DNA from: Diplolepis rosae
Lineage: Eukaryota > Arthropoda > Insecta > Hymenoptera > Diplolepididae
Assembly (NCBI GenBank): GCA_030998225.1
Contig: JAPYXD010000728.1
Span: 1,178,001 to 1,242,000, forward strand
DNA: 64,000 nucleotides
Reading direction: 5' to 3'
In this document: positions 23,944-36,100 of the stretch, one piece after another
How the letters are laid out: each line of letters starts with the position of its first letter
Position numbering within the stretch: position 1 is the stretch's first letter
Notes under the pieces: model-generated
What the model saw: the letters and a program-made list of their open reading frames with translations, nothing else
What the model was told of the DNA's origin: nothing
Database searches by the model: none
Translations under genes and position numbers: made by a program

Positions 23944-24834
23944 GTTAATGAATAAAGGGTTTCAGAATTGTCTGTCGTGTTGTCATATGTTTTATTTGCT
24001 GCTCCTTCATAAATAATTTCATATTTGTTAAAATTACATAGTCATTAGGTAATGTAACCCAGAATGTTTGTCCATATTCTACGTCTGTACAGAATGTCTC
24101 TAAAAGTGTGCATATTATTCCAGATCCTAATTGAATTTTATTTGAATTTAAATGACTCGTCGCGTAATGTTCTTGTAAAGTTATTTTGAATATTCCTTGG
24201 ACTACGACATTATTCCATGTTCCATATGGGTCAGAAAATTCTGTAGCAGTACAGTCTCCGTTACCTGTTACAGAACCTGCTAAAGTAACGCTATGAAATA
24301 AAGTTTCGTTTACTTTTAACTTTGATATCTGAAGAGAAGGGGTTACTAAAAATGTTCCTATTGTGTGTATTCGATTACATTGATCTCGTGTAACATCATG
24401 TATATATTCACTGTGGCCATTTGCAACTATGGAACTGTGAGAATGCATACCACAATTAGAGATGGCGCGTCGAATTTCTATTTTGCATTGTATTACTTTT
24501 GTATTTGAAAATCCAGTTAATTGTAAAAGCTGTATATAAGTTCTTTCAACATGTACTTGAGATCGAGGCAGATCACATTCTCCTACCTCTAGTAAAGATA
24601 ATGTCGTAATATTTGATTGATTTGAACCGCAATCAAATCCAATGATGGCGTAGACTGTTGTTATATAGTTGAAGTTGCAAGTGAGCAATGCCAAAAGGAA
24701 GCCTCAGATTCCCATCTCTGGAAAAAGGGGGATCCAATTAGCAGCTCGCTTCGTAATATAAAAATATAAAAATGTTTTATCGTTACATATGTATATTTTT
24801 AAAGTTATTGATTTACTTTTTGTATTTTGCGTTC

Positions 24835-25118
24835 CTAGTTAATTATATCGAACATGTCGGCTGTGAAAATGTTATTTGATAGCCGTAAACTGAGAATTAA
24901 ATTTTTGTATGCGTCCGGTCCTCTTGTTTTGATTGTTGAAACAATGTCTTTTATTATATCTGGATTGTTTAGGTTTCTGCTCCATGTGGGGATATTGCAG
25001 TCGTCTTTGTTGAGAATTCCAGTTTGAATTCAATATGGCCACAGAGAGCTACCATGTCGATAAAACAGGGAACTATTTCAATGAGATCATCTATGCGTTT
25101 GCGATAAATTTGATCCAT
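24835..25118 (-). pseudogene. Family 1 copy B: CARD protein, frameshifted
   Basis: From ATG 25118 the frame matches copies A and C for the first CARD helices ('RKRIDDLIEIVPCFIDMVAL'). A 2-base gain after 'MVAL' shifts the frame. The nucleotides beyond still encode the TRGPDAYKN box in the shifted frame and reach the TAG at 24835-24837. Position is the same as elsewhere: directly upstream of G. It is useful as a third witness that the CARD gene belongs to the element. Confidence 0.8.
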
Positions 25119-25499
25119 TATATCTTGAATAATGTGTTGTGTCTAAATTTCCTGATGTTTTCTCTGTTGTATATATTTTTATATAAAGTTGTATTTTTTT
25201 ATTTTTACCATTTATCGAAAAAATAAAATTTCTATATTTTGTTCAAATTGTACATGTATATATAGATATATATTTTAAATCAGAGTAAAGATATTTTATG
25301 TGACTCCGGCGCGGAAGCTCGTTTTTCCGTTACAGCTGAGAGTACCGGAATGTTGTGTATTCCGTTAAAGAGGAATATAATGTAAGAATTGAACTGCGCA
25401 TGCGCATATAGTCTTACAGCGGAGCAGAATCTTCTTCTTATTCTTCTTCTTCTTCGTACAGCGTTAGCACCCTACTGACAAAGCCTTGTACATTTGAAC
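25119..25499. other. Short stretch between the CARD of copy B and the hAT-like element
   Basis: AT-rich to about 25280 (matching copy C upstream of CARD), then a more GC-rich unrelated part with a (TTC)n run near 25430-25455. Integrase of copy B is missing from here. ATTTGAAC at 25492-25499 is the left target duplication of the next element. Confidence 0.5.
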
Positions 25500-27224
25500 T
25501 AGAGGTGTGCAAAAAGATTCGATTCGATTTTCGATCCCATATTGGCTTCCGTCGAATGTAGAATGTAGAATATTCGACATCCAAAGCGCCCTTCTTCGGA
25601 TGTCGGATTTTCGACATTCGAAGTGCGTCCGTGGAATGCCGAATAATCGACATCCGAAGCCGAATCGAATGACGGATTTTTTACATTCGACCGGCGCAGT
25701 ATGTAGTTTGCAATTTTTAATCAGACATTACACAATATACAATGAATAGTTATATTTTAGATATATTTAGGATATAGTCCTTATATTAAGGACTATCATA
25801 GAATTCAAAAACTTATCTCATAGTTTGCAATTTAAAATGAAGTAGTCCAGTATGCAGCATCACGAATGGAAAAAATGTTTAGAGTTTACTGTGAATAAAA
25901 AACCGGATAAATGAAAAAACATAAAAAATTTTGCACACGAACCGACCGGAATTTTCAAAAAATTGTATTATTAAATAAGGATGCCAAATTGGTTATTAAT
26001 GGAAAAACGCGAACAAGGTTTACATTTTTGAAAACTTTTCGTGAAGACGTTGTTACCGGAGTCTCTCACAGAATGATCTGAACTGTTTTAAAAACCGACT
26101 TGGGACATGTGGCTTTCATGACCGACAATTATTTTTTGTAAGCAATCCTTAGAGGTTTTTTTCCTCCTTGAAGAAGACTATTGTCCTATACCTAGTTAAG
26201 AAATTCGAGACGTTTATGATGATTTTCACGAGTGGACGAAGGCGTTTATTTTTCAAGAAAACGATTTTTTTATATCAGCTTCGCGGACAATCCATTTAAC
26301 ATTGAATTTGCAAGCATGGCATTACAGAAACATAAATTATTAAAATATTTATAAATGTAGTTTTACTCAATATTATTTGAGTATGTTCAGACATAAAACA
26401 TTGAAAGTTGTGTATTACTGCATTCAGATTTATTCCGAGATGTTTTGAAAAATAATACATTTATCTTTAAAAAATAACAAAAATGCAAATTTAGTATTCG
26501 TGACATTAAGTATCAAATTCTATACGCCTGAAAACTCGAGACAAATAATTATACGCACAGGAACTTTACAAAGTTATATATATTTAACAATTGTAATATT
26601 TTCAACCAACTCTATTATCCTGTACCATAAAACTCTACATCTGAAACAAGACATAATAATTTTAATTATGGAAATTTGAATAAACTTTACACAATAAAAC
26701 TCTGTACGATAAAAGAGAAAATCCCACTGAACATAATTTTATTAAAAAATTTGTAAGCACAATGAAATTGTACACTAAATTATATAAATTAAATTTTGTA
26801 CATTCAAATGAAAACAATTTAAATTATGCATAAGACTAAAAAAAATAAATTCTTTCGACCATGGCGATATAAAATTAAAATACAATTATACAATGTATGT
26901 ATATTCGACATTCGACGGACGGCCGATTGAATGCTCAAAATCCGACAAAGGGTGCTTCGGATGTCGAATATCCGACATTCGAAGGACGGCCGATCGAATG
27001 TCGAAAATCCGACATCCGAAGAAGGGCGCTTCGGATGTCGAATTTCGACATTCGACGGACGGCCGATCAAATGTCGAACATCCGACATCCGAAGAAGGGC
27101 GCTTCGAATGTCGAATATTTGACATTCGACTATGCAGCCGATCGAACCCAAAAAATCCGATCCGACAAATAAGGCGAATCGAATCGAACTTTCGACATTC
27201 AATCGGACAGAATGCACACGTCTA
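25500..27224. mobile_element. Non-autonomous hAT-like element with 8-bp target duplication
   Basis: The ends TAGAGGTGTGCA and TGCACACGTCTA are inverted, and ATTTGAAC is duplicated on both sides (25492-25499 and 27225-27232). An 8-bp duplication and an AGxGGTGTGCA end fit hAT. Subterminal arrays repeat CGACATCCGAAG / CGACATTCGA motifs (25560-25690 and 26905-27200), as expected for transposase-binding clusters. No transposase. A fragment of the hammerhead-type repeat family lies in its middle. Confidence 0.85.
25790..26500. repeat. Fragment of the ~1.07-kb hammerhead-repeat family
   Basis: This segment matches the unit found four times at 50413-53932 ('ACTTATCTCATAG...TTGCAATT...GTCCAGTATGCAGCATCACG' order, then the CGAACCGACCG stretch). 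The part carrying the ribozyme-like motif is absent here. It shows that the repeat family also exists outside element D. Confidence 0.75.
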
Positions 27225-27232
27225 ATTTGAAC

Positions 27233-27500
27233 TGCGCATGCTCCATTACAACAAGCTACTACTACACAAGATCGATAAAATCAAAATGGCTGGGACTAGT
27301 CGCGAAATATCAAGTGTAATGACTATAGCGCCGCAAACAACTACAATACTAGATTAGATTCGAGTGTACGCATAAAAACTCGTATCCGAACCGAAGTCAC
27401 ATAAAATAGAATACGTGCCAACGCACACAATTCGGGAAATTACGAGACTCGCGCCTCGGCTTCGATCTCCTGCTAGCATTGTCGCTCGTAAATTTTTGAA
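27233..27500. other. Unassigned stretch between the hAT-like element and pol of copy B
   Basis: GC-intermediate sequence without a supported gene, part of whatever replaced the integrase of copy B. It continues the unrelated GC-richer sequence seen left of the hAT-like element (GAACTGCGCATGC occurs on both sides). Confidence 0.4.
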
Positions 27501-28500
27501 TTTTGGTAAAATTTTACGTTTTTTTAAAGTGTTTGATCCGTTGTCGCGAAGAGTTCCATTTGTTGTAACAAAACATGTATAATCATCTTTCCGCATCGTT
27601 AATTGATAGCGACATTCAACTTTTTTTTTCCTCTTTATAATTTTTTTAATTTGAGAGTTTATATGAGGAGGTTCTGGGTGGTGGACGATTATATTCATCA
27701 TGATCATTATCGTTTTTCCAGAATTTATTTGAGATCTTCGGTTTCGTTTCAAATTTTCTTTAAAATAAGGCTTTTCAAATTCATCTTCCCAGTTTTCTTC
27801 TTGGTTTTCTTCAAATTTTTTTTCAAAATTTTCCCCAAAACTGTCTCCAAAATTCTGTTCCAAATTATTTTCGAAATTTTCTTTAGAATCATCTTCAAAA
27901 TTCTCTTCCAAATTTTCTTCATAATTTTCTCCATGATTTCCTTCGTGTGAGGTTTCAATGTCGTTGATTTCATCTTCTGAGGTTGAAAAATAATTTTCAC
28001 TTTCTTCGCTTTCAAATCCATTAATATTTTTTGGCTTCTTAGCATTCTTCATTTTTCTGTTTCTTGCTGAGTTTGTTTTAAATAATCCGAATAATCAAGA
28101 TCAGAGTCGGAATCTGATTCTACTTTTGTTCGGCTTCCTTTTTGCATATTTATTTCTGGTAATTCATCTTCATATATTTGTTTTCTTGGTCTACCTCTCT
28201 TTCTTTTTGTTTGAGAGGGAATATTTTTTAAAATTGTAAGTAGATTTTTTTTATCATCAATAGGATTTCTTGAGAGAGCGTCTGCATTTATATTCATTTT
28301 TCCTGCTTTGAAATTACATCAAAATCATATTCTGCGAGGTTCAATCTCCAACGTGAAACTCGTGAACAAGGGTCTTTAGAATTTTGAAACCAAACTAGAG
28401 GTTTGTTATCATTCACTGAAGTAAATTTTCTTCCATACAAATAAGGACGTAAAGGAGTTACGCAAAATATTATAGCAAGGGCTTCTTTCTCATATGTATT
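27500..28500 (-). pseudogene. pol: Family 1 copy B: RNase H end, AT-hook and acidic linker of pol
   Basis: Reading on the minus strand from 28500: an RNase H tail ('TYEKEALAIIF', 'NADALSRNPID'), an AT-hook ('KRKRGRPRKQ' near 28200), the Ser/Asp cluster 'ESDSDSDLDYSDY', the acidic repeat run ('ENLEENFEDDSKENFENN' and following, 27750-27930) and the box 'CFVTTNGTLRDNGS' near 27560. Only the second AT-hook of copy A is kept; the first lies in a deletion. RNase H was joined to gag by a deletion that removed protease and RT. The integrase is missing. Confidence 0.75.
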
Positions 28501-29559
28501 ATTTATACCACTTCTTTGACCATTGGAATTATTATATCTTTGTTGGTTAGGGTACAAAAACTTTTGTTGTTTATTAAGAACTGCTTTTTGAGCTTTACTT
28601 AAATGAAAACATTTTTCAGTTGCATGACCTGGATTTTTACAAATTAAACAAACAAATTTATCTTCACGTGCTACATTAAATCGAGTAACTTTGCTATTTT
28701 TATTATTAGTTGGTTCGTCATTTTTTGAATATTCCATATTTTTATTTCTTCGTAGTGCAGAATTTGCAGCTAATCTTCGTTCTATATCAATACTATCGTT
28801 AATGACTTCCCTAAAAGTATCCTTTTCTTCTACACGAATTTCTAACTCAGGACGCAAACCGCGTTTAAAATATTGAAATACATCTCTTTCTAAATTTAGT
28901 TTGAATACATTATCTACCTGACCGCCAGTATTAACTCTGTTAGCATCTTCTATTCTATCAGCAATTTCTTTAATTCTAGAAGGATAGGAAAGGACATTTT
29001 TTTTTTCCCACATAAATGTATTACCTAATTCACCCTGCAACTGGTATACGCTTTTCGCAGGGGCATAAACTCTTTTTAATTTTTCTATTAATTCCTCTAT
29101 TGTTGCATATGTTGACCCAAAAATACATTTTCATGCTTCACCAGACAATTTACCTCTCAATAGACGTGCAAGGTTTTCTTGGGCAGCAGGTGTCGACAGC
29201 ATTGCCTTTGTTTCCATGGAACCCTCAATAAAGTGTGATAATGGAAGGTTACTTCCGTCGAACAAATGGACCACCTCTAGCGCGTCGTCTAAGGATACCT
29301 GTTGGCTGTTGGGTATGACTACGGCCATCTCTTCGTTGTTTACAATTACGGGATTATCCTGATTTATGACTTCTGTGCCGCTTTTGTCGTCGTCCCTGTC
29401 TTTGTTACTGAGGGTCTCCGTGCAATAACCGTTTAGGCGCGCGAGACATCTTCCGTTCCTCTGTTCTCGAGGCAAAGTGACGAAAAAGTATTGTCCCAGT
29501 GAAAATTTCGGAAAATGAAGGAAAAAAAATATGAGCCTATAGAATATCAAAAAAGGCAC
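28500..29559 (-). pseudogene. gag: Family 1 copy B: Gag (capsid and one zinc knuckle)
   Basis: From 29559 down, the frame reads 'SLDDALEVVHLFDGSNLPL', 'LARLLRGKLSGEA', then a stop, then 'IKEIADRIEDANRV', 'FQYFKRGLRPELEIRVEE' and the knuckle 'CLICKNPGHATEKC' (near 28650-28610). This is the normal Ty3/gypsy Gag order: capsid N-terminal and C-terminal domains, then nucleocapsid. The segment 'DAL...V-x-x-F-x-G' also opens the Gag of element D, so the families are related. It ends where a deletion joins it to RNase H at about 28500. Confidence 0.8.
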
Positions 29560-30114
29560 AAATTATGTTTGAGCAATTTTTCGATCTGACTTGTCATTTA
29601 CGAAATAAAAGATACAATGTGCTTTACAAATTCGATCGAAATCAATACTTTTTTTGTGCTTAACTCGTCAAGGCTTTGTTTTTTATCGACAAAATGAGCG
29701 TTGAAAGAGAATGATCGGTCAACGTGTGAGAGTGACAAAGGAAACGCGAAAACGTTCGTCTTTTGACTTTTACCAAATAATTCAATCTTTTGTTGACATT
29801 TAGGGAAGTCAGACGCATTATCTATCACGCAACAAAATATCAAATCATAGTACACGTATCTTCCAGAGCTTCGTAATCACAAGTATCTTTATTTGATAGC
29901 CCAATAATTCCCAAAGAAAACCATTTGAAAATTACGAATCAAGACAACAAAAACATAGGGAGAAAAAGGATTCGTAACGAAGATAGTTGGCGAAAAATTG
30001 TCAATAAAAAAGCAAGACAAGAGGTACGATAGTAATGTTTTTATTGATTAAATTATTCTGAGACAATTTTTCCTTTGCCGTTTTCTCGCTTTTTGACGCG
30101 TGTTTTGCGGGCAC

Positions 30115-30225
30115 AAAGTTTGTCATTTAAGCCCTAGAGCGTAAATAGGGATACAGTGCTTAAAAGTAATTATTTAAGCACCCCCACTGCCTATTTACGC
30201 CCGCAGGGCTTAAATGACAAACTTT
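30115..30225. repeat. Hairpin (inverted repeat), about 111 bp
   Basis: AAGTTTGTCATTTAAGCCC at 30115 is repeated inverted, ending at 30225, and the inner parts (CCTATTTACGC; TGCTTAAA/TTTAAGCA) continue the stem almost to the centre. No gene. Confidence 0.85.
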
Positions 30226-30268
30226 ACTAAAAACGAGAAAAACATGCTTTTTTTGTATAAAGCACCGT

Positions 30269-30431
30269 GTACAACACGGGGGTAAGATCATTTAAAATCT
30301 CGTGCGATGTTTACTGTTCTCGGCTTCGGCTCGCATTGCGCACTCGGCTTCGCCTCGTGCGCGCTCGCCTTCGCCTCGAAATGTAAACATCGCAGTCGCC
30401 TTAAATGATCAACATTACCCCCTTGTTGTAC
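30269..30431. repeat. Hairpin with GC-rich CTCGGCTTCG repeats in the loop
   Basis: GTACAACACGGGGGTAA at the left pairs with TTACCCCCTTGTTGTAC at the right, with further pairing of GATCATTTAA and CGATGTTTAC. The loop repeats TCGGCTTCG/TCGCCTTCG units. It resembles a very small palindromic transposon. Confidence 0.75.
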
Positions 30432-32324
30432 AATGTACTGAGACGGCCCAGCCCCAAGTATCCGCCTTTTGCGAGGAAACGGGGACGAAATCCACAAAAA
30501 CAATTTCGAACTTTGAGTAAAATTTGATGCCAATAAATGTTCAATATTTAAATCAATATATATTTTTCTATTTAAATTTCCATACTTCTAATCAATTTAG
30601 TACATTTAAAACATTTTCAGTAAGATAGATATATTCTATTAAGAAAATATTAACATAAAATTAAAGTTTAAAATTTACATTCTCAGTTTTATGTTAGAAA
30701 TATTTTTATTTTACATTTTTTTAGCCTAAGCATAGACTTTTCATTCAAAAAATGAAATGCTCTACAGAAAGGAAAAATTTTGTAATAGAAGTGGATAAAT
30801 TAAAAAACTAAAATATATGTTCATTGCTATCTTCACATGAACATGTAAATATTTACAAGTTACAATTGACAATTTGACAAGATTTTTACATCCTGCGTAA
30901 GTTTAAATTGTTAATATTCATGTAGAATAAGAAATTAATACGTCGATTCTTGAACATTTTCGGTCACCTAGTATATACGGGAAATAGACACTTGAATGCA
31001 GCTGACTTAGACTGCAGGAGTGCAATAAACATGTCAAAGTGCATGATAAGGACGCTCCCCTAGTCTTAAGGCACTGCACTTAGAGCACTTTTCAGATTTC
31101 TTATAGATGTTTACAGTTTCTCTTCAAAATAATATTTTGTAAAATTTCTTTTATTTTGAACTACCTTATCGATAAAATCGCGCGAAATCAAAATAAATTC
31201 AAATTATATGTTCAAAGATGCGACAAAATTTTATAATATCGTTAAATAATAAGTTTAATTATAAGTATAAAAAGAAAACAAGAAAGGGGTGAAATTCACA
31301 CATGCGAATTAATTAAATTAGTAATTCATGTTAAACTTTAGTGAAATTTACCGGATAGGACTTAAAATATAAGGAAATCTGAAGAATGTCGTTTATTTTT
31401 AAGGAATTTTGTAAAGGGCAAAGTTAATATGAGGACGCTCGGTATAACCCAAAAAAAACCCTCATGCTCTCTTTGTCTTACCCATAGAGCATATGGGAAA
31501 CAAATCATATAAATACGGCGACAATTTCCATGAAAAATCAGTTCATCCTAGACTTGGTCCTAGGAAACACTAAATTTTTGACAGACTTGGACTTGGTCCA
31601 ACTATACTCAAACTCATTTTCTTAATTTTTACGTTTGTGTAATTACATGTTTGAAATTTTACGCGAGTTATTAAAAAATTGTTAATACGACTATCCAGCG
31701 ACTTGTATCTCAAACAACCAACAGTTTCTAATAAAATTCCAAGTTAAACATTTTTTACAATATTTTTATTATCCTAAAGAACCTTACAATAAATTGGTAA
31801 TTCTTACATTACACTCTGGAAATTAATTTCGTTCACTGTGTATTGCTTGTAAATGTTTATTTTATTTGTTTATAAATTGTTTATTTTATAATCGAAACAT
31901 ATCAATCTTCTAACTTTTGTAACAAGACAATACACTCTGGACATTAATTTCGTTCATTGTGTATTGCTTGTACATGTTTATTTTAATTGTTTATAAATTG
32001 TTTATTTAACAATCGAAACATTTCAACCTTCTAACTTCTGTAACAAGACATTACACTCTGGACATTAATTTCGTTCACTGTGTATTGCTTGTAAATGTTT
32101 ATTTTAATTGTTTATAAATTGTTTATTTACCAATCGAAACATTTCAATCCTTCTAACTTCTGTAACAAGACATTACACTCTGGACATTAATTTCGTTCAT
32201 TGTGTATTGCTTGTACATGTTTAGTTTATTTGTTTATAAATTGTTTATCTAACAATCGAAACATTTCAACTTTCTAACTTCTATAACAAGACATTACACT
32301 CTGGACATTAATTTCGTTCACTGT

Positions 32325-33115
32325 AAGGAGAAAAGGGCGGAGGACCCTGCCCAAAAAGCGCAGGGGACCACCTCCACTCCGAAGTCGAAGCGCTCTACGC
32401 CTGCCAGGTCGGGTGACGCCATCAAGGTGTCGGCGAAGGACGGCCAGTCCTACGCCGACATCTTGAGGAAATGAAGGCGAAAGTCGACCCCCGGAAGGCA
32501 GGACTTGAGGTCCTGTCTATCCGGAGGACCAGGAAGGAAGAAGTCCTTCTGGTTCTCAAAAAGGGGGAGACGTTTCGGCCTTCCGAAAGGAGCTCGACCT
32601 GGCGGTCGGGGAAAGGGCGCAAATTTCAGCCCTGGTCTCGACGAGGTCCCTCGAAATTAGGGACCTCGACGAGACCGTTGAAAAGAGGAGGTTGTGTCTG
32701 CCCTGTGCTTGGCACTGGGCAGACCGGCTTTTGAGGGGTCCTGCAGGCTCTTCACCCGCTTTGGTGGGGTGAGGACTGCAGTGATCCGCCTGGCTGAGGC
32801 AGACGCCGCGCGTCTGCTTCAGCTAGGTAAACTGAGGATCGGGTGGGTCGCGTGCCGCATTCGCGGGCACGTGGAAGTCGCCCGCTGCTTCAGGTGCCTT
32901 GGGTACGGCCACGGGTCCCGGGGCTGCAGCAACCCCGACAGAAAAAACGTCTGTTGGAGATGCGGCGCCACGGGACACTTGGCCAGGAGTTGTAAGGCGC
33001 CACCAAGGTGCCTGACATGTATAGACAGGGGCGACAAAGATGTCGCCCATGTGTCAGGGAGCGGCTCCTGCCCGGTCTTCCGGGAAGAGCTTCGGAGGTT
33101 GAGAGGCAGGAATTG
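32325..33115 (+). pseudogene. R1-type ORF1 (gag-like), 5'-truncated and frameshifted
   Basis: It begins mid-protein ('KDGQSYADILRK'), shifts frame near 32471 ('VDPRKAGLEVLSIRRTRKEE') and again around 32620-32720. It ends with three zinc knuckles: 'CFRCLGYGHGSRGC', 'CWRCGATGHLARSC' and 'CLTC...H...C', stopping at 33115. Three CCHC knuckles at the C-terminus are typical of R1-clade ORF1, which coats the element RNA. Confidence 0.88.
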
Positions 33116-36100
33116 AAGTTCCTGCAGCTCAACCTCGGAAGGGGAGGGATGCCCAGGATCTCCTGATGCAGACTGCCAGGGAGAGGGGGCCGATGTACTG
33201 CTCATTAGTGAGCAGTACAAGTGGTCCGAAAACTCTGCTTGGTATCAGGATGCATCAAGGAGGGCCGGCATTCTTGTTTGTAACCCTGATTTGGGCGTCG
33301 GAGACTTCCTGGAGACCGACGCGGGGTTCGTTTGGGTGGAGGTGGCGGGTGTGCGTGTGTACAGCTGCTACTTCTCCCCCGGCGATCCCTTCGATGTCTT
33401 TGAGACCCAGATCCTCCTCCTTGAGGAAAGCCTCAGTGAGGCCATCGGGCGATCCCTCATAGGGGGTGACTTCAACAGTAAGTCGCCCGAGTGGGGTGAG
33501 GCCCGCCTAGATAGGAGGGGAATCTTGGTTGGCGAGATGGTCGCTAGGAACGACCTGATCGTCCTGAATCAGGGCGGGGATTTCACGTTCAGACGAGGGG
33601 CGGGAGGGTCAATAATTGACCTCACGATCGCCGCACCTCGCCTCGCTTCAAGGATAAGCGACTGGTCGGTCATCGAGGTAATAACCTTGAGTGACCACCG
33701 GTGCATCGAATTTAGTCTGGAACAAGGGTGTCAAGCGGCGGAAAAGGGTAGGGGCGGCGAAGGAAGGAGCCCCTCCTGGAACACGAGACGACTCAGTAGG
33801 GAAAGACTTCGCGAACACCTTGAAGAAACCAGGCTCATCGATGAGCTTGGTTGGGTCTGCCCTGCTGGATCGTACGAAGCCGCTGTGCGCTCGGTGAGGC
33901 AGAAGGTGGTCGCGGCTTGTGACTACTCGATGCCTCGCCGTAAGCGCAGGCAAGCCAGGGGTTCGATGTACTGGTGGAACGACCAGTTGGCAGCCCTACG
34001 TCGAGAATGCCTCGCAGCGCGGCGAAAATTCACCCGTTCAAAGGGGGATGCTACGCTGCACGAGGCATGGAAAGGGGCAAAAACAGCTTTGAGGCGAGGC
34101 ATAAAGAAAAGCCGACTTCAATGCTGGAAAGACCTGATCGGTGAGGTCGAGAAGGATCCATGGGGTCTCGCCTTCAAAATAGTCACCAAGAGATTGGTGA
34201 CTAGAAGAAAGACCCCGGGCCTGGATAATCCCGATCGAGTCAAGTACATTGTGCGAAGCTTGTTTCCACACGTGGAGCCGTTCCAAAGACAGGACCGAAG
34301 TTCCTGCGTGGTCCGGCGCGAAGAACTCTTCACTCTCGAAGAACTAAAGAGAGCGGGTGGAAGGCTTAAAGGCAAATACAGCGCCGGGTATCGACGGGGT
34401 GCCGAACGAGATCCTCAAAGAAGTGATCGGGGCGTACCCAGAGATCCTCCTAGAAGCCTTTAACTCCTGTCTTCGGGAGGGGAGGTTCTTCGCAGATTGG
34501 AAGAAGCAGAGGTTGGTCCTGCTGAGGAAAGGCAACAAACCTCTAGGGGTTGCCTCGTCGTATAGACCAATATGCTTATTGGATACGATGGGGAAGCTTC
34601 TGGAGGAGTTGATTCTACAACGGCTTCAGGCTCTCTTGGTCGGGGAGAACGGGCTCTCGGAAAACCAGTTCGGATTCAGGAAAGGCAGGTCCACTGTGGA
34701 CGCCATCCAAGCTGTGGTTAACATCGCCACAAATGCAAGAAAAGGAACTGGTAAGCGTAAGGGATTCTGTGCGTTGATTAGCATTGACATACGCAATGCG
34801 TTCAATACCGCGAGATGGAACATCTGCATCGAGGCGATGGTGCGGAAAAGGTTCCAGACTACCTGTTGCGAATGATAGATGACTATCTGAGCGACAGGTG
34901 GGTGATATATGAGGGCGACAAATGGTCTCTCAAGGAGGAGATGACATGTGGCGCCCCTCAAGGGTCGCGGGTGGGTCCACTCGTTTGGAACGTCATGTAC
35001 GACGATTTCCTGCGCATGGACCTGCCTGCTGGAACGAGCATCGTCGGCTTCGCGGATGACGCACTTGTCGTGTGCGCCGCTGACGACGTCGGAATCCTAG
35101 AGCTGAGGATCAATGAAAGTCTGTGGCGAGCGAAGCGCTGGTTGGATGGCAGAGGTCTTAAAATGGCCCCTGAGAAAACCGAGGCTTTGCTCGTTACGGA
35201 CAGGAGATCCTTCCAATACCCGAGGATCGTTCTCGGAGAGCATGAAGTCGAGTGGAAAACAAGCATTAAGTACCTGGGGGTGCAGCTGGATCGTAGGCTT
35301 AGCTTTGGCGAACACCTAAAGATCGCAGCCGCCAAAGCCATCCAATGTGGAGCAAACTTGGCCCGGCTTATGCCAAACATTGGTGGACCCAGGGAAGCGA
35401 AAAGAAGATTGGTGGCGAGCGTGGTCCATTCGAAGCTGCTTTATGCAGCTCCGGTCTGGGCCAATGCCTTGCAAAACCATGCTATCCAGAAGAAGCTGTT
35501 CTCGGCGCAGAGACTTGTCGCGCTGAGAATAGTTTCGGCATATAGAACTATCTCGACGAGCGCTGTGCTGGTCCTGGCGAGCGTCCCGCCAATAGATTTA
35601 TTGGCCGAGGAAAGGCAGGAAACCTTTCAGCTTCGCAAGGAGCTTACCTGCGCCGACCTGCAGGAAATCGCTCGCGCGAAGGAGGCCATCCGCAAGGATG
35701 GAAGGCGCAGACTCGTCGAGAAATGGCAGATGAGATGGCGTGGTGAGCAGACAGGGAGATGGACCTACCGCCTGATCCCGGAGTTCGCCACCTGGCTGAA
35801 CAGAAAGCACGGGGAAGTCGGCTTTTACTTGGCGCAAGTGCTCTCGGGCCATGGCTGTTTTAACGCGTACCTGAGGCGCTTTAAGAAGAGAGACGAGGAG
35901 ACGTGTTGCTACTGCGATTCCCTGGTGGATAACGCAGAACACGCACTCTTCGTCTGCGCAAAATGGGGTGTGGCTAGGGAGGTCCTCGGTCAGGCGGTGG
36001 GTTCCGAACTCACTCCTGAGACGATGGTCCCCCTCATGCTCCAGTCTGAACGGTTCTGGACGCTCATCGAGTCATTCGTCACACTTGTGATGAAGACGAG

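Larger units (their letters stand above)
21609..24715 (-). pseudogene. Family 1 copy B: chuvirus-like glycoprotein (G), with two insertions
   Basis: ATG at 24715 is followed at codon 4 by TGA. The signal region then continues into 'GFDCGSNQSNITTLSLLEVG', 'RTYIQLLQLTGF' and 'SDPYGTWNNVVVQGIFKI'. An insert (about 23070-23943) and a pogo-like MITE (22550-22878) interrupt it. Between them lie 'RKPVCSYVFIQTEHPKLLIF' and 'NMDIFTYVNSKF'. The rest gives 'MYFFSETWYKLVPNPV', 'REITGHPTINQGISL', the hydrophobic anchor 'GTTSAGLIGLIIIIRGI' and 'ALHRLFGWSLHLLG'. This copy shows the almost full domain order that is deleted in copy A. Numerous cysteines and N-x-T/S sites suit a viral surface protein. Homology with chuvirus-type G is inferred from 'FDCG...N-x-T-T...SL-x-x-V-x-x-C' and the GPGY/GEVV block. 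Confidence 0.78.
29560..30883. other. Region upstream of copy B gag; may hold its 5' LTR
   Basis: AT-rich, no supported gene. The 5' LTR of copy B would be expected here, but the matching 3' LTR could not be recognised to the left of 18477. Two hairpins (30115-30225, 30269-30431) are listed separately. Confidence 0.4.

Noticed and set aside
26819..27225. Several overlapping open frames on both strands with repeated 'RMSNIRH' type words
   Set aside because: They arise from the CGACATCCGAAG repeats of the hAT-like element.
29560..30883. 5' LTR of copy B
   Set aside because: Expected here, but no matching sequence was found on the other side of copy B, so it cannot be claimed.
32819..33220. 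Overlapping minus-strand frames in the R1-type ORF1
   Set aside because: Shadow frames of the GC-rich plus-strand zinc-knuckle region.
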